A stretch of 54,097 nt of DNA from Bacillota bacterium (GCA_023423045.1 JAFAGA010000034.1:1-54097); one strand, 5' to 3'; shown: positions 17,828 through 26,313, counted from the stretch's first letter. Translations and numbers: made by a program. The notes: generated by a model from the letters alone, not told the origin.

Positions 17828-17962
17828 TGTGGAGAGGTGGATAGGAAATTTAACATTATAAACAAGCCCGAAATGTGTATAGAATCAAGGAATCAGCAGA
17901 ATAATCAGGGGTAAGAACAACAGCTTATCCACGGAATAATAAAAATTATCAACAAATCCACA
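17828..17962. promoter_or_regulatory. DnaA-box cluster, candidate oriC segment upstream of dnaA
   Basis: TTATCCACG (17925-17933) and TTATCAACA (17946-17954) match the DnaA box TTATCCACA with one mismatch each. AAATCCACA (17954-17962) and the minus-strand CTATCCACC (17837-17845) and CTCTCCACA (17828-17836) are weaker matches. They fill the AT-rich gap between divergent dnaA and rpmH. Together with the sites at 16291-16321 this gives a two-part origin as in Bacillus subtilis; the layout is inferred. Confidence 0.65.
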
Positions 17963-18025
17963 TATAAATAGGTAGAAACAGGTATTAGTAAATGAGTAAA
18001 AAGCCGTCTTCAGCAAAATATTTAC

Positions 18026-18054
18026 TTGACGAAGACGATTATTGCGAATATAAT
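18026..18054 (+). promoter_or_regulatory. Promoter of rpmH operon
   Basis: TTGACG (18026-18031) and a perfect TATAAT (18049-18054) are separated by 17 bases, about 115 bases before rpmH. Confidence 0.8.
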
Positions 18055-18173
18055 AGACGTGATATTCCAAAATACCATAAGTGGCGAAATGTGCCTATTT
18101 CCCGGTTTTGGTATTTATCAAGATAAATTCGCAGAGCATAGAGCACGGTGCAGTTAGAAGGAGGTGCAGAGCA

Positions 18174-18308
18174 ATGAAGATGACGTTCCAGCCGAAAAAG
18201 AGATCCCATGCAAGGGTTCATGGATTTAGAGCAAGAATGGCTACCGCCAGCGGCAGAAAAGTATTAGCTGCAAGAAGAGCAAAAGGAAGAAAGCAATTGT
18301 CTGCATAG
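18174..18308 (+). CDS. rpmH: Ribosomal protein L34
   Basis: The 44-residue protein 'MKMTFQPKKRSHARVHGFRARMATASGRKVLAARRAKGRKQLSA' in full family form: the opening MKxTFQP, the basic KRSHARVHGFRxRM and the RKVLxxRRxKGRxxLSA end are invariant in L34. The start at 18174 has AGGAGG seven bases upstream; the longer frame from 18081 runs through the promoter region. It leads the rightward operon and faces dnaA across the putative origin. Confidence 0.97.
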   Translation: MKMTFQPKKRSHARVHGFRARMATASGRKVLAARRAKGRKQLSA

Positions 18309-18330
18309 GTCGCAATTTTGTGACCTTTTC
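18308..18330 (+). terminator. Partial terminator after rpmH
   Basis: A 7-bp stem with one G-U pair (GGTCGCA 18308-18314, TGTGACC 18319-18325) is followed by TTTTC. It begins at the rpmH stop codon and probably lowers read-through into rnpA. A second perfect 10-bp inverted repeat lies at 18345-18365. Confidence 0.5.
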
Positions 18331-18421
18331 TTCTATGGTTTTTTTTATTTCCATAATGGAAATAATTCATAGGAAATTGAGTCCTATAATATTTAGTTAG
18401 TATGGTAAAGGTAATTTAAAA

Positions 18422-18772
18422 ATGAAATTTTCAGTGTCTATTAAAAGTAACGAGGATTTTAAAGAAATATACCGTACCGGCAAATCATACGCGAATAAGT
18501 ATTTGATCATGTATGTCAAAAAGAATGATATGGGTTATAATCGAATTGGAATATCAGTAAGTAAAAAAGTAGGCAATAGTGTTGTTCGGCATAGAATAAC
18601 AAGATTGATCAGAGAAAGCTATCGACTGTCGGAGGATAGCTTTTTAAGCGGATTAGACATTGTCGTAGTGGCCAGAGTGGGTGCCAGAGAAAAAAAATAC
18701 AGTGAAATCGAAAGTGCATTGCTGCACCTGATGAAACTCCATAAAATTGGGAAGAATTCTAGTAACATCTGA
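18422..18772 (+). CDS. rnpA: Ribonuclease P protein component
   Basis: The 116-residue protein subunit of RNase P, which matures tRNA 5' ends with the catalytic RNA. The signature 'RIGISVSKKVGNSVVRHRITRLIRESYRL' (about residues 40-69) is the RNR motif region, and 'GLDIVVVARVGA' is also conserved. It lies 113 bases after rpmH. The ribosome-binding site is weak (AAAGGTAATTTAAAA), unlike most genes here. Confidence 0.96.
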   Translation: MKFSVSIKSNEDFKEIYRTGKSYANKYLIMYVKKNDMGYNRIGISVSKKVGNSVVRHRITRLIRESYRLSEDSFLSGLDIVVVARVGAREKKYSEIESALLHLMKLHKIGKNSSNI

Positions 18773-18808
18773 TCGGATATAGAGAAGTATGGCTGTAGGG
18801 GTATAGAA

Positions 18809-19027
18809 GTGAATATTAAGAAATTATTTATTTTTATGATAAAGCTTTATCGGAAATATATATCTCCTCTTAAGAGAACACCCAGTTGTATCTATACGCC
18901 TACCTGCTCTTTATATGCAATGGAAGCATTGGAAAAGTATGGAGTCTTCAAGGGAACATATTTAGCTGTGAGACGAGTATTACGCTGCCATCCCTTTCAT
19001 AAGGGTGGGTATGACCCAGTCCCATAA
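18809..19027 (+). CDS. yidD: Membrane protein insertion efficiency factor YidD
   Basis: A 72-residue membrane-associated protein. 'LIRKYISPLKRTPSCIYTPTCSLYAMEALEKYG'-like sequence and the C-terminal 'RVLRCHPFHKGGYDPVP' contain the conserved cysteines and the GG-D-PVP end of the family. The start codon is GTG. It sits between rnpA and yidC, its usual place, and helps insertion of YidC/Sec substrates. Confidence 0.95.
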   Translation: MNIKKLFIFMIKLYRKYISPLKRTPSCIYTPTCSLYAMEALEKYGVFKGTYLAVRRVLRCHPFHKGGYDPVP

Positions 19028-19070
19028 TCATTGATGTCGGTAGGACAGCAGCTCTAAGGAGGAAAAATAA

Positions 19071-20327
19071 TTGGTGGTTACATTATTAACGGCAGGCGGG
19101 GGATTATTAGGCCCGATAGCAACCGTATTAGGCTGGATTATGAATGCAATTTATGAGTTTTTTCATTTATTTGGCATTCAAAACATTGCATTATCCATTA
19201 TCTTTTTTACATTTATCGTAAGAACCTTAATGCTTCCTTTAACAATCAAACAACAGAAATTTACGAAGCTTTCATCCAGAATGAATCCTGAATTACAGAA
19301 GATTCAGGCAAAATATAAGGGAAAGAAGGATGAAGTTTCTTTAAGAAAACAGCAAGAGGAATCACAGGCACTCTATCAGAAGTATGGTGCAAATCCTACT
19401 TCCGGATGTCTGCCGATGCTGATTACATTACCGATTATGTTTGCTTTGTATTCGGTAATTAATAATATTCCCGCATACGTGACCTCTGTTAAGGAGTTAT
19501 ACGATGGAGTTGCAACAGGAATACAGGGAACCGCAGGATATCAGGATATTCTGAAGGGAATTATGGAAAGTGCATCCAATATGAGATTAACAGGCAATAA
19601 TGATCTGTCAACGATTAACTATATTGTTGATGTCCTGGCCAAATTCCAGAAGGCACAATGGGATGCCTTAAAGGAAGCAATTCCTTCCCTGCAGAGTGTG
19701 ATTGTCAGCTCTTATGAGAATATTAAGCATGTAAATAATTTCCTTGGTCTTAATATTGCAGAGAAGCCAGGCTGGGCTTTCCCGGGAATCTTAGTTCCTA
19801 TTTTGGCTATGGCATTACAGTTTATACAGGGAAAGCAGATTGAGGTAAAGAATAAGACAGCGAATGCTGATCCATCAGCGAATGCAATGAAATCCATGAA
19901 TGTGGTTATGCCGGTAATGTCCGGTGTATTTTGCGTTACTTTACCTACCGGTATCGGTATCTACTGGATTGCCACAAGCGTATATGCAATTATACAGCAG
20001 TTCTTTGTAAACAAATATATGGATCGGATTGATGTTGATGAGCTGATTGCAAAGAATGTTGCAAAGGCGTCAAAAAGAGGATCCTTCATGAAAACGGCAG
20101 CATCTGGAACACAGACCACATCAATGCAGGATTTGGCGAAGATGCAAACAAAGTCAATAGATAGTTCCGTATATGACAAGGCAAAGGTTACTGAAACCTC
20201 CGATACAAACAGCGGACAGGAGGATTCTTCAAGCAGTACGGATCAAAATACTGCCTCCGGCCCTAAGAGTATTTCAGAGATAGCCAACCTTCTCAAGAAC
20301 AGGAACATTGAAAAGGGGGATAAGTAG
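19071..20327 (+). CDS. yidC: Membrane protein insertase YidC (SpoIIIJ type)
   Basis: A 418-residue integral membrane insertase. The family core is seen in 'NIALSIIFFTFIVRTLMLPLTIKQQKFTKLSSRMNPELQKIQAKYKGK' (about residues 38-85) with the conserved hydrophilic-groove Arg, then 'GANPTSGCLPMLITLPIMFALYSVI' and the last helices 'VVMPVMSGVFCVTLPTGIGIYWIATSVYAIIQQFFV'. No lipobox is seen at the N-terminus, unlike Bacillus SpoIIIJ. The start is TTG at 19071 (or GTG at 19074), after AAGGAGG. The Ser/Thr-rich C-terminal tail is cytoplasmic. The next gene, jag, starts 3 bases later. Confidence 0.96.
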   Translation: MVVTLLTAGGGLLGPIATVLGWIMNAIYEFFHLFGIQNIALSIIFFTFIVRTLMLPLTIKQQKFTKLSSRMNPELQKIQAKYKGKKDEVSLRKQQEESQALYQKYGANPTSGCLPMLITLPIMFALYSVINNIPAYVTSVKELYDGVATGIQGTAGYQDILKGIMESASNMRLTGNNDLSTINYIVDVLAKFQKAQWDALKEAIPSLQSVIVSSYENIKHVNNFLGLNIAEKPGWAFPGILVPILAMALQFIQGKQIEVKNKTANADPSANAMKSMNVVMPVMSGVFCVTLPTGIGIYWIATSVYAIIQQFFVNKYMDRIDVDELIAKNVAKASKRGSFMKTAASGTQTTSMQDLAKMQTKSIDSSVYDKAKVTETSDTNSGQEDSSSSTDQNTASGPKSISEIANLLKNRNIEKGDK

Positions 20328-20329
20328 CA

Positions 20330-21145
20330 ATGGATTGGAGAGAAATTACTGGTAAAACAGTGGATGAAGCTTTAACGAACGCTATGCTTGAACTTGGAAC
20401 TACAATTGATCAGATGGAGTATGAGGTAATTGAGAAGGAGACAAGCAGTTTCCTTGGAATAGTGCGAAAGCCGGCGAAGATCAGAGCAAGAGTCAAGATT
20501 ACAATTGAAGGTATGGCAAAGAAATTCTTGACGGATGTATTTCATACCATGGGAATCAATGCCTTGGTGGAAGTCAGCTACGATGAAGAGAATTCTAATG
20601 TAGATATAAATATTGACGGCGATGAGATGGGTGTTTTAATCGGAAAAAGAGGACAAACCCTGGATTCTCTTCAGTATCTGGTAAGCCTTGTTGTAAATAA
20701 GAACAGTGAAAATTATATCAAGGTAAAATTGGATACGGAGAATTATAGAGCAAGAAGGAAAGAGACACTGGAGAATCTTGCAAAAAATATCGCTTATAAA
20801 GTAAAGAGATCAAGAAAGCCGGTTTCTCTTGAACCTATGAATCCTTATGAAAGAAGAATTATCCATTCCGCATTGCAGAATGATAAGTTTGTGGAAACTT
20901 ATTCTGAAGGAGAAGAACCGTACCGCAAGGTTGTAATTAATGTAAAGAAGACATTGCGTGATTCAAAACCCTCCAGGCCTTCCGGCAATTACCGCAAGGA
21001 TGATTACAGAGGCGGTTCGAAGGGCTATAATAAGCCTTTTAATACCAGCAAGAGCGGTTACAATAAGAATTACAGTACGGATTATAAGAAGGATTACGAA
21101 AAATATAAGGAAAGTAAAAGAGAAGCAGCTGCGAAGGAAGTTTAA
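20330..21145 (+). CDS. jag: RNA-binding protein Jag/KhpB
   Basis: A 271-residue RNA-binding protein with three parts. The Jag_N domain is 'MDWREITGKTVDEALTNAMLELG' (1-50), the KH domain 'INIDGDEMGVLIGKRGQTLDSLQYLVSLVV' (about 98-130), and the R3H domain 'EPMNPYERRIIHSALQ...YSEGEEPYRKVVI' (about 165-205). A low-complexity Tyr/Lys/Ser/Gly tail follows, which is unusual for its length (about 60 residues) and may bind RNA. It is coupled to yidC (2-base gap). A terminator follows. Confidence 0.95.
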   Translation: MDWREITGKTVDEALTNAMLELGTTIDQMEYEVIEKETSSFLGIVRKPAKIRARVKITIEGMAKKFLTDVFHTMGINALVEVSYDEENSNVDINIDGDEMGVLIGKRGQTLDSLQYLVSLVVNKNSENYIKVKLDTENYRARRKETLENLAKNIAYKVKRSRKPVSLEPMNPYERRIIHSALQNDKFVETYSEGEEPYRKVVINVKKTLRDSKPSRPSGNYRKDDYRGGSKGYNKPFNTSKSGYNKNYSTDYKKDYEKYKESKREAAAKEV

Positions 21146-21169
21146 GCAATTATTTGTATGTTGAAAAGA

Positions 21170-21209
21170 GGTGTCTTAAAAGTAGAGCTTACTTTAAGAC
21201 ACCTTTTAT
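21170..21209 (+). terminator. Terminator after jag
   Basis: A perfect 11-bp stem GGTGTCTTAAA/TTTAAGACACC (21170-21180, 21193-21203) is followed by TTTTATATT, closing the rpmH-jag transcription unit. Confidence 0.85.
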
Positions 21210-21216
21210 ATTATAC

Positions 21217-21251
21217 GTTAAAGTTCAGCTTGCAGCATTCTGAACTTTAAC
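21217..21251. repeat. Perfect 12-bp inverted repeat before mnmE
   Basis: GTTAAAGTTCAG (21217-21228) and CTGAACTTTAAC (21240-21251) are perfect complements with an 11-base loop. No T tract follows. The loop and right arm (TGCAGCATTCTGAACTTTAAC) resemble the repeat at 16331-16369 (TGCGATATTCTGAATTGTAAC). Confidence 0.6.
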
Positions 21252-21293
21252 ATATAGGACGGACTATTTATGTATTTTAATGGAGGTGAAAGT

Positions 21294-22670
21294 ATGAGAA
21301 CGGATACCATTGCTGCGATTGCTACCGGGCTGAGCAACGCCGGCATCAGTATAATAAGAATTAGCGGACCTTTGGCATTTGATATTATCGACCGCATTTA
21401 TCGATCCCGGTCCGGCCATAAAATTCTGTCCGGAGAGAAAAGCCATACGATCCACTATGGTTATATTTATGACGGTGAGCAGATGGTGGATGAAGTAATG
21501 GTAGCAATTATGCGTTCTCCAGCCACTTATACCAAAGAAGATACGGTAGAAATCAATTGCCATGGCGGAATTGTGGTCACTCGCAGAATTTTAGAAACGG
21601 TGCTAAGGCATGGAGCAAGAATAGCGGAGCCGGGAGAATTCACGAAACGGGCTTTTTTGAACGGAAGAATTGATTTATCTCAGGCGGAAGCGGTGTGTGA
21701 TATCATTACAGCCAGGAACGAGCTGGCGCTGAAGAATTCATTAAACCAGCTTCGTGGAAGGGAACGGCAGTTAATTATAGAATTGAGGGAGAGGATTCTT
21801 CGGGATATTGCCTTTATTGAGGCTGCTTTGGATGATCCGGAGCATATTAGTCTGGATGGATTTGAGTTGGAGTTAAAGAAGAATCTTGAGTTTGAATGCG
21901 GAAAAATAGAGCAGCTCTTAAAAGAAGCAGGAAATGGAAGGCTGATTAAGGAAGGCATCAAAACAGTAATTGTTGGAAAGCCCAACGCAGGTAAATCAAG
22001 CTTACTGAACTCTCTGGTAGGGGAGGAACGGGCCATTGTAACAGATATTGCCGGAACCACCAGGGATACCCTGGAGGAAACGATCAATCTTAATGGTATA
22101 ATGCTTAATGTTATCGATACGGCAGGCATCAGGGATACAAAGGATATCATTGAGAGGATGGGGGTTGAGAAAGCCCTAAGGATTGCCTCGGAAGCAGATC
22201 TGGTCTTGTATGTTTTGGATTCTTCTACGGAACTGGATGAGAATGATGAAGCAATTCTGAGTTTAATTCAAGATAAAAAATCAATTCTCCTTTTGAACAA
22301 ATCAGATTTGGAGCAGAAGATATCTGCAGAAGAAATGAGAAGCAGGACGATGCATCCGGTGATAAGTATCTCTGTCAAGGAGAATGCTGGTCTGGATGAG
22401 TTTGAAAAGTCAATTAAGGAAATGTTCTTTGGAGGAGAATTGACCTTCAATGATGAAATATATATTACGAATGAGCGGCATAAAGAGGCCTTTTATCAAG
22501 CACTGGAGAGTTTGAAGCTGGTGATTCAGAGTGTGGAAGCAGGGATGCCGGAGGATTTTTATTCTATCGATTTGATGGCGGCGTATGAGGTGCTGGGTAG
22601 AATTATTGGTGAGAATGTTGAGGAAGATTTGGTGAATATGATATTTAAGGAGTTTTGTATGGGGAAGTAA
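21294..22670 (+). CDS. mnmE: tRNA modification GTPase MnmE
   Basis: A 458-residue GTPase that with MnmG installs the carboxymethylaminomethyl (or aminomethyl) group on U34 of tRNAs. 'TIAAIATGLSNAGISIIRISGP' is the N-terminal folate-binding domain. The G domain carries 'VGKPNAGKSSLLNSL' (G1), 'GTTRDTLEE' (G2), 'DTAGIRDT' (G3) and 'NKSD' (G4). The C-terminal 'CMGK' contains the catalytic Cys. The start at 21294 has GGAGGTG upstream; a longer frame adds 8 residues. It is separated from mnmG by the palindrome at 22687-22933. Confidence 0.97.
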   Translation: MRTDTIAAIATGLSNAGISIIRISGPLAFDIIDRIYRSRSGHKILSGEKSHTIHYGYIYDGEQMVDEVMVAIMRSPATYTKEDTVEINCHGGIVVTRRILETVLRHGARIAEPGEFTKRAFLNGRIDLSQAEAVCDIITARNELALKNSLNQLRGRERQLIIELRERILRDIAFIEAALDDPEHISLDGFELELKKNLEFECGKIEQLLKEAGNGRLIKEGIKTVIVGKPNAGKSSLLNSLVGEERAIVTDIAGTTRDTLEETINLNGIMLNVIDTAGIRDTKDIIERMGVEKALRIASEADLVLYVLDSSTELDENDEAILSLIQDKKSILLLNKSDLEQKISAEEMRSRTMHPVISISVKENAGLDEFEKSIKEMFFGGELTFNDEIYITNERHKEAFYQALESLKLVIQSVEAGMPEDFYSIDLMAAYEVLGRIIGENVEEDLVNMIFKEFCMGK

Positions 22671-22686
22671 GAAGTAGGTGGAGGCC

Positions 22687-22933
22687 GGTGTCATAAGTCT
22701 GGGTGTGGGGGTGTGAGATGAATATCTGTGTCTCTATATTCAGATTGACTTGCCTTTCCTTCAAGCGGTATCTTTCTTATTAAGCCCCTGGACGTACAAA
22801 AATAGTCGCGGAGGCTCCTATTTTTGCAGGATCTTAAACGAAAGATGGACAACCGCTTTCAGCCGGTCTGCGCCAATCTGAATATAGAGACACAGATATT
22901 CATCGCTGTACTTTGTTGGTGACTTATGGTACC
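22687..22933. repeat. 246-bp nested palindrome between mnmE and mnmG
   Basis: A set of collinear inverted repeats that can fold into one long hairpin. The outer arms 22687-22699 / 22921-22933 match at 11 of 13. The middle arms 22717-22747 / 22874-22904 are a perfect 31-bp match. Inner pairs are 22763-22769 / 22852-22858, 22770-22776 / 22840-22846, 22780-22784 / 22833-22837, 22787-22790 / 22827-22830 and 22797-22805 / 22818-22826 (perfect 9 bp, 12-base loop). No open reading frame, transposase or obvious target duplication is seen. It could be a miniature mobile element or a structured RNA. The rest of this 404-base intergenic stretch is a C-poor leader. Confidence 0.85.
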
Positions 22934-23074
22934 TGAGTCAAGGTATTGGGGGTAAGGTGATGATTAAAGATATTGGATTAACAATAGCTGGGGATAGATA
23001 TTTGAGTTAGGGTAATATGGATTAGGATATGATAGATGTGGATTTGGAATGAAAGGGAAGGGAATGGAAGGTAT

Positions 23075-24982
23075 ATGCCGTATGTATATGAGAGCTATGA
23101 TGTGGTAGTTGTTGGTGCCGGTCATGCGGGGTGCGAGGCGGCGTTGGCTGCTGCGAGGATGTCTTTGAATACGATTTTGTTTACGATGAGTATGGATAGT
23201 ATTGCATTGATGCCCTGCAATCCTAATATCGGGGGGACTTCGAAGGGGCATTTGGTGAGAGAGATTGATGCCCTGGGCGGCGAAATGGGCAGGAATATTG
23301 ATAAAACTTATATTCAGTCTAAGATGCTGAATGTGTCGAAGGGGCCTGCGGTTCACTCTTTGCGCGCTCAGGCGGATAAGCAGGAATATTCAAAGTCTAT
23401 GAGGATGATTTTGGAAGGTACACCGAATCTGACGCTGAAGCAGGCGGAAGTGGTGAAGATTCTTGTTGAGGATGATAAGATTACTGGTGTGATGACTTAT
23501 TCTGGTGCAATCTATCCCTGCAAAGCGGTGGTGCTGTGTACGGGAACCTATCTTAATTCCAGATGTATCTATGGTGAAACTGTCAATTATACCGGGCCCA
23601 ATGGTTTACAGGCTGCGACGCATCTGACAGATTCTTTAAAGGAGCTGGGAATAGAGATGTATCGTTTTAAGACAGGAACACCTGCCAGAATTGATAAGAG
23701 ATCCATTGATTTTAGTAAGATGGAGGAGCAATTTGGTGATGAGAAGGTAGTTCCCTTTTCCTTTACCACAAGACGGGAGGATCTGGAGAAGGATCAAATA
23801 TCTTGTTGGCTGACTTATACCAATGAAAAAACCCATGAAATTATTCGGGCCAATATTAACCGATCCCCTCTTTATTCCGGTGATATTAAAGGGACCGGTC
23901 CCCGATATTGCCCTTCTTTGGAAGATAAGGTTGTAAAATTTGCAGATAAGGATCGGCATCAGGTGTTTATAGAGCCCGAGGGTTTGTCAACTAATGAGAT
24001 GTATATTGCCGGAATGTCCAGTTCTCTTCCGGAGGATGTGCAATATCAGATGTATCGCTCTGTGCGGGGACTGGAGAATGCTAAGATTGTTCGTAATGCC
24101 TACGCAATAGAATATGACTGCATTAATCCGATGCAGCTGAAGCCCTCCCTGGAATTTAAGACAGTGGAAGGACTTTTCAGCGGAGGACAGTTCAATGGAA
24201 GCTCCGGCTATGAGGAAGCGGCAGCCCAAGGCCTGGTTGCCGGTATTAATGCCGCTTTAAAGATCTTTGGCAGGGAGCCTTTAATCATTGATCGATCGGA
24301 GGCCTACATCGGAGTATTGATCGATGACCTTGTGACGAAGGAGACCTTTGAACCCTATCGCATGATGACCTCAAGGGCGGAATATCGTCTGTTGCTGCGG
24401 CAGGATAATGCGGATATTCGTCTGACAAAGAAAGGATATGAGGTAGGTTTGATTGATGAGAACCGTTATCAGCATACTCTGGATAAGATTAGAAAAATAG
24501 AGGAAGAGATAAAACGTTTGGAAGAAACAACGGTGGGAGCTAATAAGGAGGTTCAGGATTTGCTGCAGCAATGCAAGAGTGCCCAATTGGGAACAGGAAC
24601 GACCCTGGCAGAGTTAATTCGCCGGCCGGAATTATCCTATGAGCTCCTGAAGCCAATTGACCATAAAAGGACCGAATTGCCGGAGGAGGTAATCGAACAG
24701 GTCAATATCAATATAAAATATGATGGTTACATCCGGAGACAGCTGCATCAGATAGAGCAATTTAAAAAGCTGGAAAATAAGATGATACCGGAGAATATTG
24801 ACTACATGGCGGTACCCAGTCTGCGTATTGAGGCCAGACAGAAGCTGGTTAAATTTATGCCCAGGTCCATCGGCCAGGCATCGAGAATCTCAGGCGTTTC
24901 CCCGGCAGATATCTCTGTGCTGTTAGTGTATCTTACCCAGCTGAATTATCAGAACAGAGCGGAACAAGAGTTGAAGGAATAA
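23075..24982 (+). CDS. mnmG: tRNA uridine modification enzyme MnmG (GidA)
   Basis: A 635-residue FAD enzyme, partner of MnmE in wobble-uridine modification. The Rossmann motif is 'YDVVVVGAGHAGCEAALAAARM' (about residues 8-29). Family signatures include 'MPCNPNIGGTSKGHLVREIDALGGEM', 'FKTGTPARI' and 'GLFSGGQFNGSSGYEEAAAQGLVAGINAA', and the C-terminal helical domain ends 'RISGVSPADISVLLVYLTQL'. The start at 23075 has GGAAGG upstream; the frame from 23036 adds 13 atypical residues. It follows the nested palindrome and a C-depleted leader. Confidence 0.97.
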   Translation: MPYVYESYDVVVVGAGHAGCEAALAAARMSLNTILFTMSMDSIALMPCNPNIGGTSKGHLVREIDALGGEMGRNIDKTYIQSKMLNVSKGPAVHSLRAQADKQEYSKSMRMILEGTPNLTLKQAEVVKILVEDDKITGVMTYSGAIYPCKAVVLCTGTYLNSRCIYGETVNYTGPNGLQAATHLTDSLKELGIEMYRFKTGTPARIDKRSIDFSKMEEQFGDEKVVPFSFTTRREDLEKDQISCWLTYTNEKTHEIIRANINRSPLYSGDIKGTGPRYCPSLEDKVVKFADKDRHQVFIEPEGLSTNEMYIAGMSSSLPEDVQYQMYRSVRGLENAKIVRNAYAIEYDCINPMQLKPSLEFKTVEGLFSGGQFNGSSGYEEAAAQGLVAGINAALKIFGREPLIIDRSEAYIGVLIDDLVTKETFEPYRMMTSRAEYRLLLRQDNADIRLTKKGYEVGLIDENRYQHTLDKIRKIEEEIKRLEETTVGANKEVQDLLQQCKSAQLGTGTTLAELIRRPELSYELLKPIDHKRTELPEEVIEQVNINIKYDGYIRRQLHQIEQFKKLENKMIPENIDYMAVPSLRIEARQKLVKFMPRSIGQASRISGVSPADISVLLVYLTQLNYQNRAEQELKE

Positions 24983-25090
24983 TCAACTCCTTGTCCTTTA
25001 CGGAAAGAGCTTTGGAGTCGGCACATAGGTGTTCATTCCTTGTTCTTCTGAATTATTGAGATGCCGTACATATTTTAGAAAGGCGGCAGA

Positions 25091-25831
25091 ATGGAGATGG
25101 GTATGGAGTACGGGCTTTATCCTGAAATGAAGTTGTTTGAGCAGGGGTTGGCGGAAATAGGTATTGAGCTTTCGGAGAAGCAGAAGCAGCAGTTTGTAGA
25201 TTATTATGAAATGCTGGTTGAGAAGAATAAAGTGATGAATCTTACAGCCATAACGGATTTTTCAGAGGTAATTACAAAGCATTTTATAGATAGTCTTACG
25301 ATTGTAAAAGCGATTGATCTGAAGGAGCAGAAATTACTGGATATAGGAACGGGTGCGGGTTTTCCCGGAATTCCGTTAAAAATAGTATTTCCTGAGTTAG
25401 ATGTTGTTTTGTTGGATTCGTTAAATAAAAGATTGATTTTTTTATCGGAGGTTATTGAACATTTAAAGTTGAAAAAAATAACCACTCTGCATGGACGTGC
25501 TGAAGATTATGGAAAAAACGCAGATTATAGGGAAAAATTTGATCTTTGCGTGTCGAGAGCGGTAGCAAAATTGTCGTCTTTATCCGAATATTGTGTCCCA
25601 TATGTGAAAAAAGACGGATTTTTTATTTCTTATAAATCTGGTAAAGTAGAGGAGGAGCTTGTCGCTTCAGAGAGAGCTTTACAGATATTGGGTGCCAGAG
25701 TAGAAAAATTATTTAATTTTAATTTGCCCGGTACAGATATGGAGAGAAACCTGGTTATGATAAAGAAGATAAACCTAACTCCGAAAAGCTATCCGAGAAG
25801 TGCCGGTAAACCATCGAAAGAACCGCTATAG
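25091..25831 (+). CDS. rsmG: 16S rRNA (guanine-N7)-methyltransferase RsmG (GidB)
   Basis: A 246-residue SAM-dependent enzyme that methylates G527 of 16S rRNA. The SAM motif is 'KLLDIGTGAGFPGIPLKIVFPELDVVLLDSLNKRLIFL' (about residues 80-117). 'YYEMLVEKNKVMNLTAITDFSEVITKHFIDSLT' and 'DLCVSRAVAKLSSLSEYC' are also typical. It follows mnmG in the classic mnmE-mnmG-rsmG order. The start is the first ATG after AGAAAGGCGG; a second in-frame ATG four codons later is possible. Confidence 0.96.
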   Translation: MEMGMEYGLYPEMKLFEQGLAEIGIELSEKQKQQFVDYYEMLVEKNKVMNLTAITDFSEVITKHFIDSLTIVKAIDLKEQKLLDIGTGAGFPGIPLKIVFPELDVVLLDSLNKRLIFLSEVIEHLKLKKITTLHGRAEDYGKNADYREKFDLCVSRAVAKLSSLSEYCVPYVKKDGFFISYKSGKVEEELVASERALQILGARVEKLFNFNLPGTDMERNLVMIKKINLTPKSYPRSAGKPSKEPL

Positions 25832-25848
25832 AAGGGAAAATTAGACGA

Positions 25849-26313
25849 ATGGTAATACAGGGGAAACTGCTTTCCTATGGTGATGATTTATCGGAAGCAT
25901 ATATGATTCGAGAAAAAGTATTTGTGGAGGAATGTGGAATACCGAAACATCAGGAATTCGATAGTCTTGATGATATGGCGATGCATGTCATAATTTATGA
26001 GGCGGGAAAAGATAGAATACCGGTGGCAACCGGAAGAATCATTTTTGACGGATCGAATTGTGAAATGGGGCATGTTGCTGTTCTAAAGGAGTATCGAAAC
26101 CGTAAATACGGAGATTTTACTGTAAGAATGCTGATGAATAAAGCTTTTACTGCAGGAATTTCTGATGTGGAATGCAGATCAGAGGCAAAAACAAAAGATT
26201 TTTTTGAGAAGATTGGATTTGTTGTAGTCTGCGAAGAATCTGAGGGAAAATCCAGATTCTATCGGATGAGAATTAATGAAAATGATGTAATGAAGGAATG
26301 CAGCAAGAAGTAA
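25849..26313 (+). CDS. GNAT-family N-acetyltransferase
   Basis: A 154-residue acetyl-CoA-dependent transferase of unknown substrate. The GNAT core is visible in 'MIREKVFVEECGIPKHQEFDSLDDMAMHVIIYE', the strand 'PVATGRIIF', and the acetyl-CoA loop region 'MGHVAVLKEYRNRKYGDFTVRMLMNKAF', followed by 'DFFEKIGFVVV' near the end. It starts 17 bases after rsmG and is probably co-transcribed with it. 'VEECGIPxxxEFD' resembles the ElaA/YjcF subgroup. Confidence 0.82.
   Translation: MVIQGKLLSYGDDLSEAYMIREKVFVEECGIPKHQEFDSLDDMAMHVIIYEAGKDRIPVATGRIIFDGSNCEMGHVAVLKEYRNRKYGDFTVRMLMNKAFTAGISDVECRSEAKTKDFFEKIGFVVVCEESEGKSRFYRMRINENDVMKECSKK

Noticed and set aside
22687..22933. Insertion sequence or transposon remnant with transposase
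   Set aside because: No open frame lies between the arms and no target-site duplication is evident; only a non-autonomous element remains possible.
24968..24989. Hairpin GAGTTGA/TCAACTC over the mnmG stop codon as a terminator
   Set aside because: No T tract follows and rsmG lies close downstream in the same direction, so read-through is more likely.
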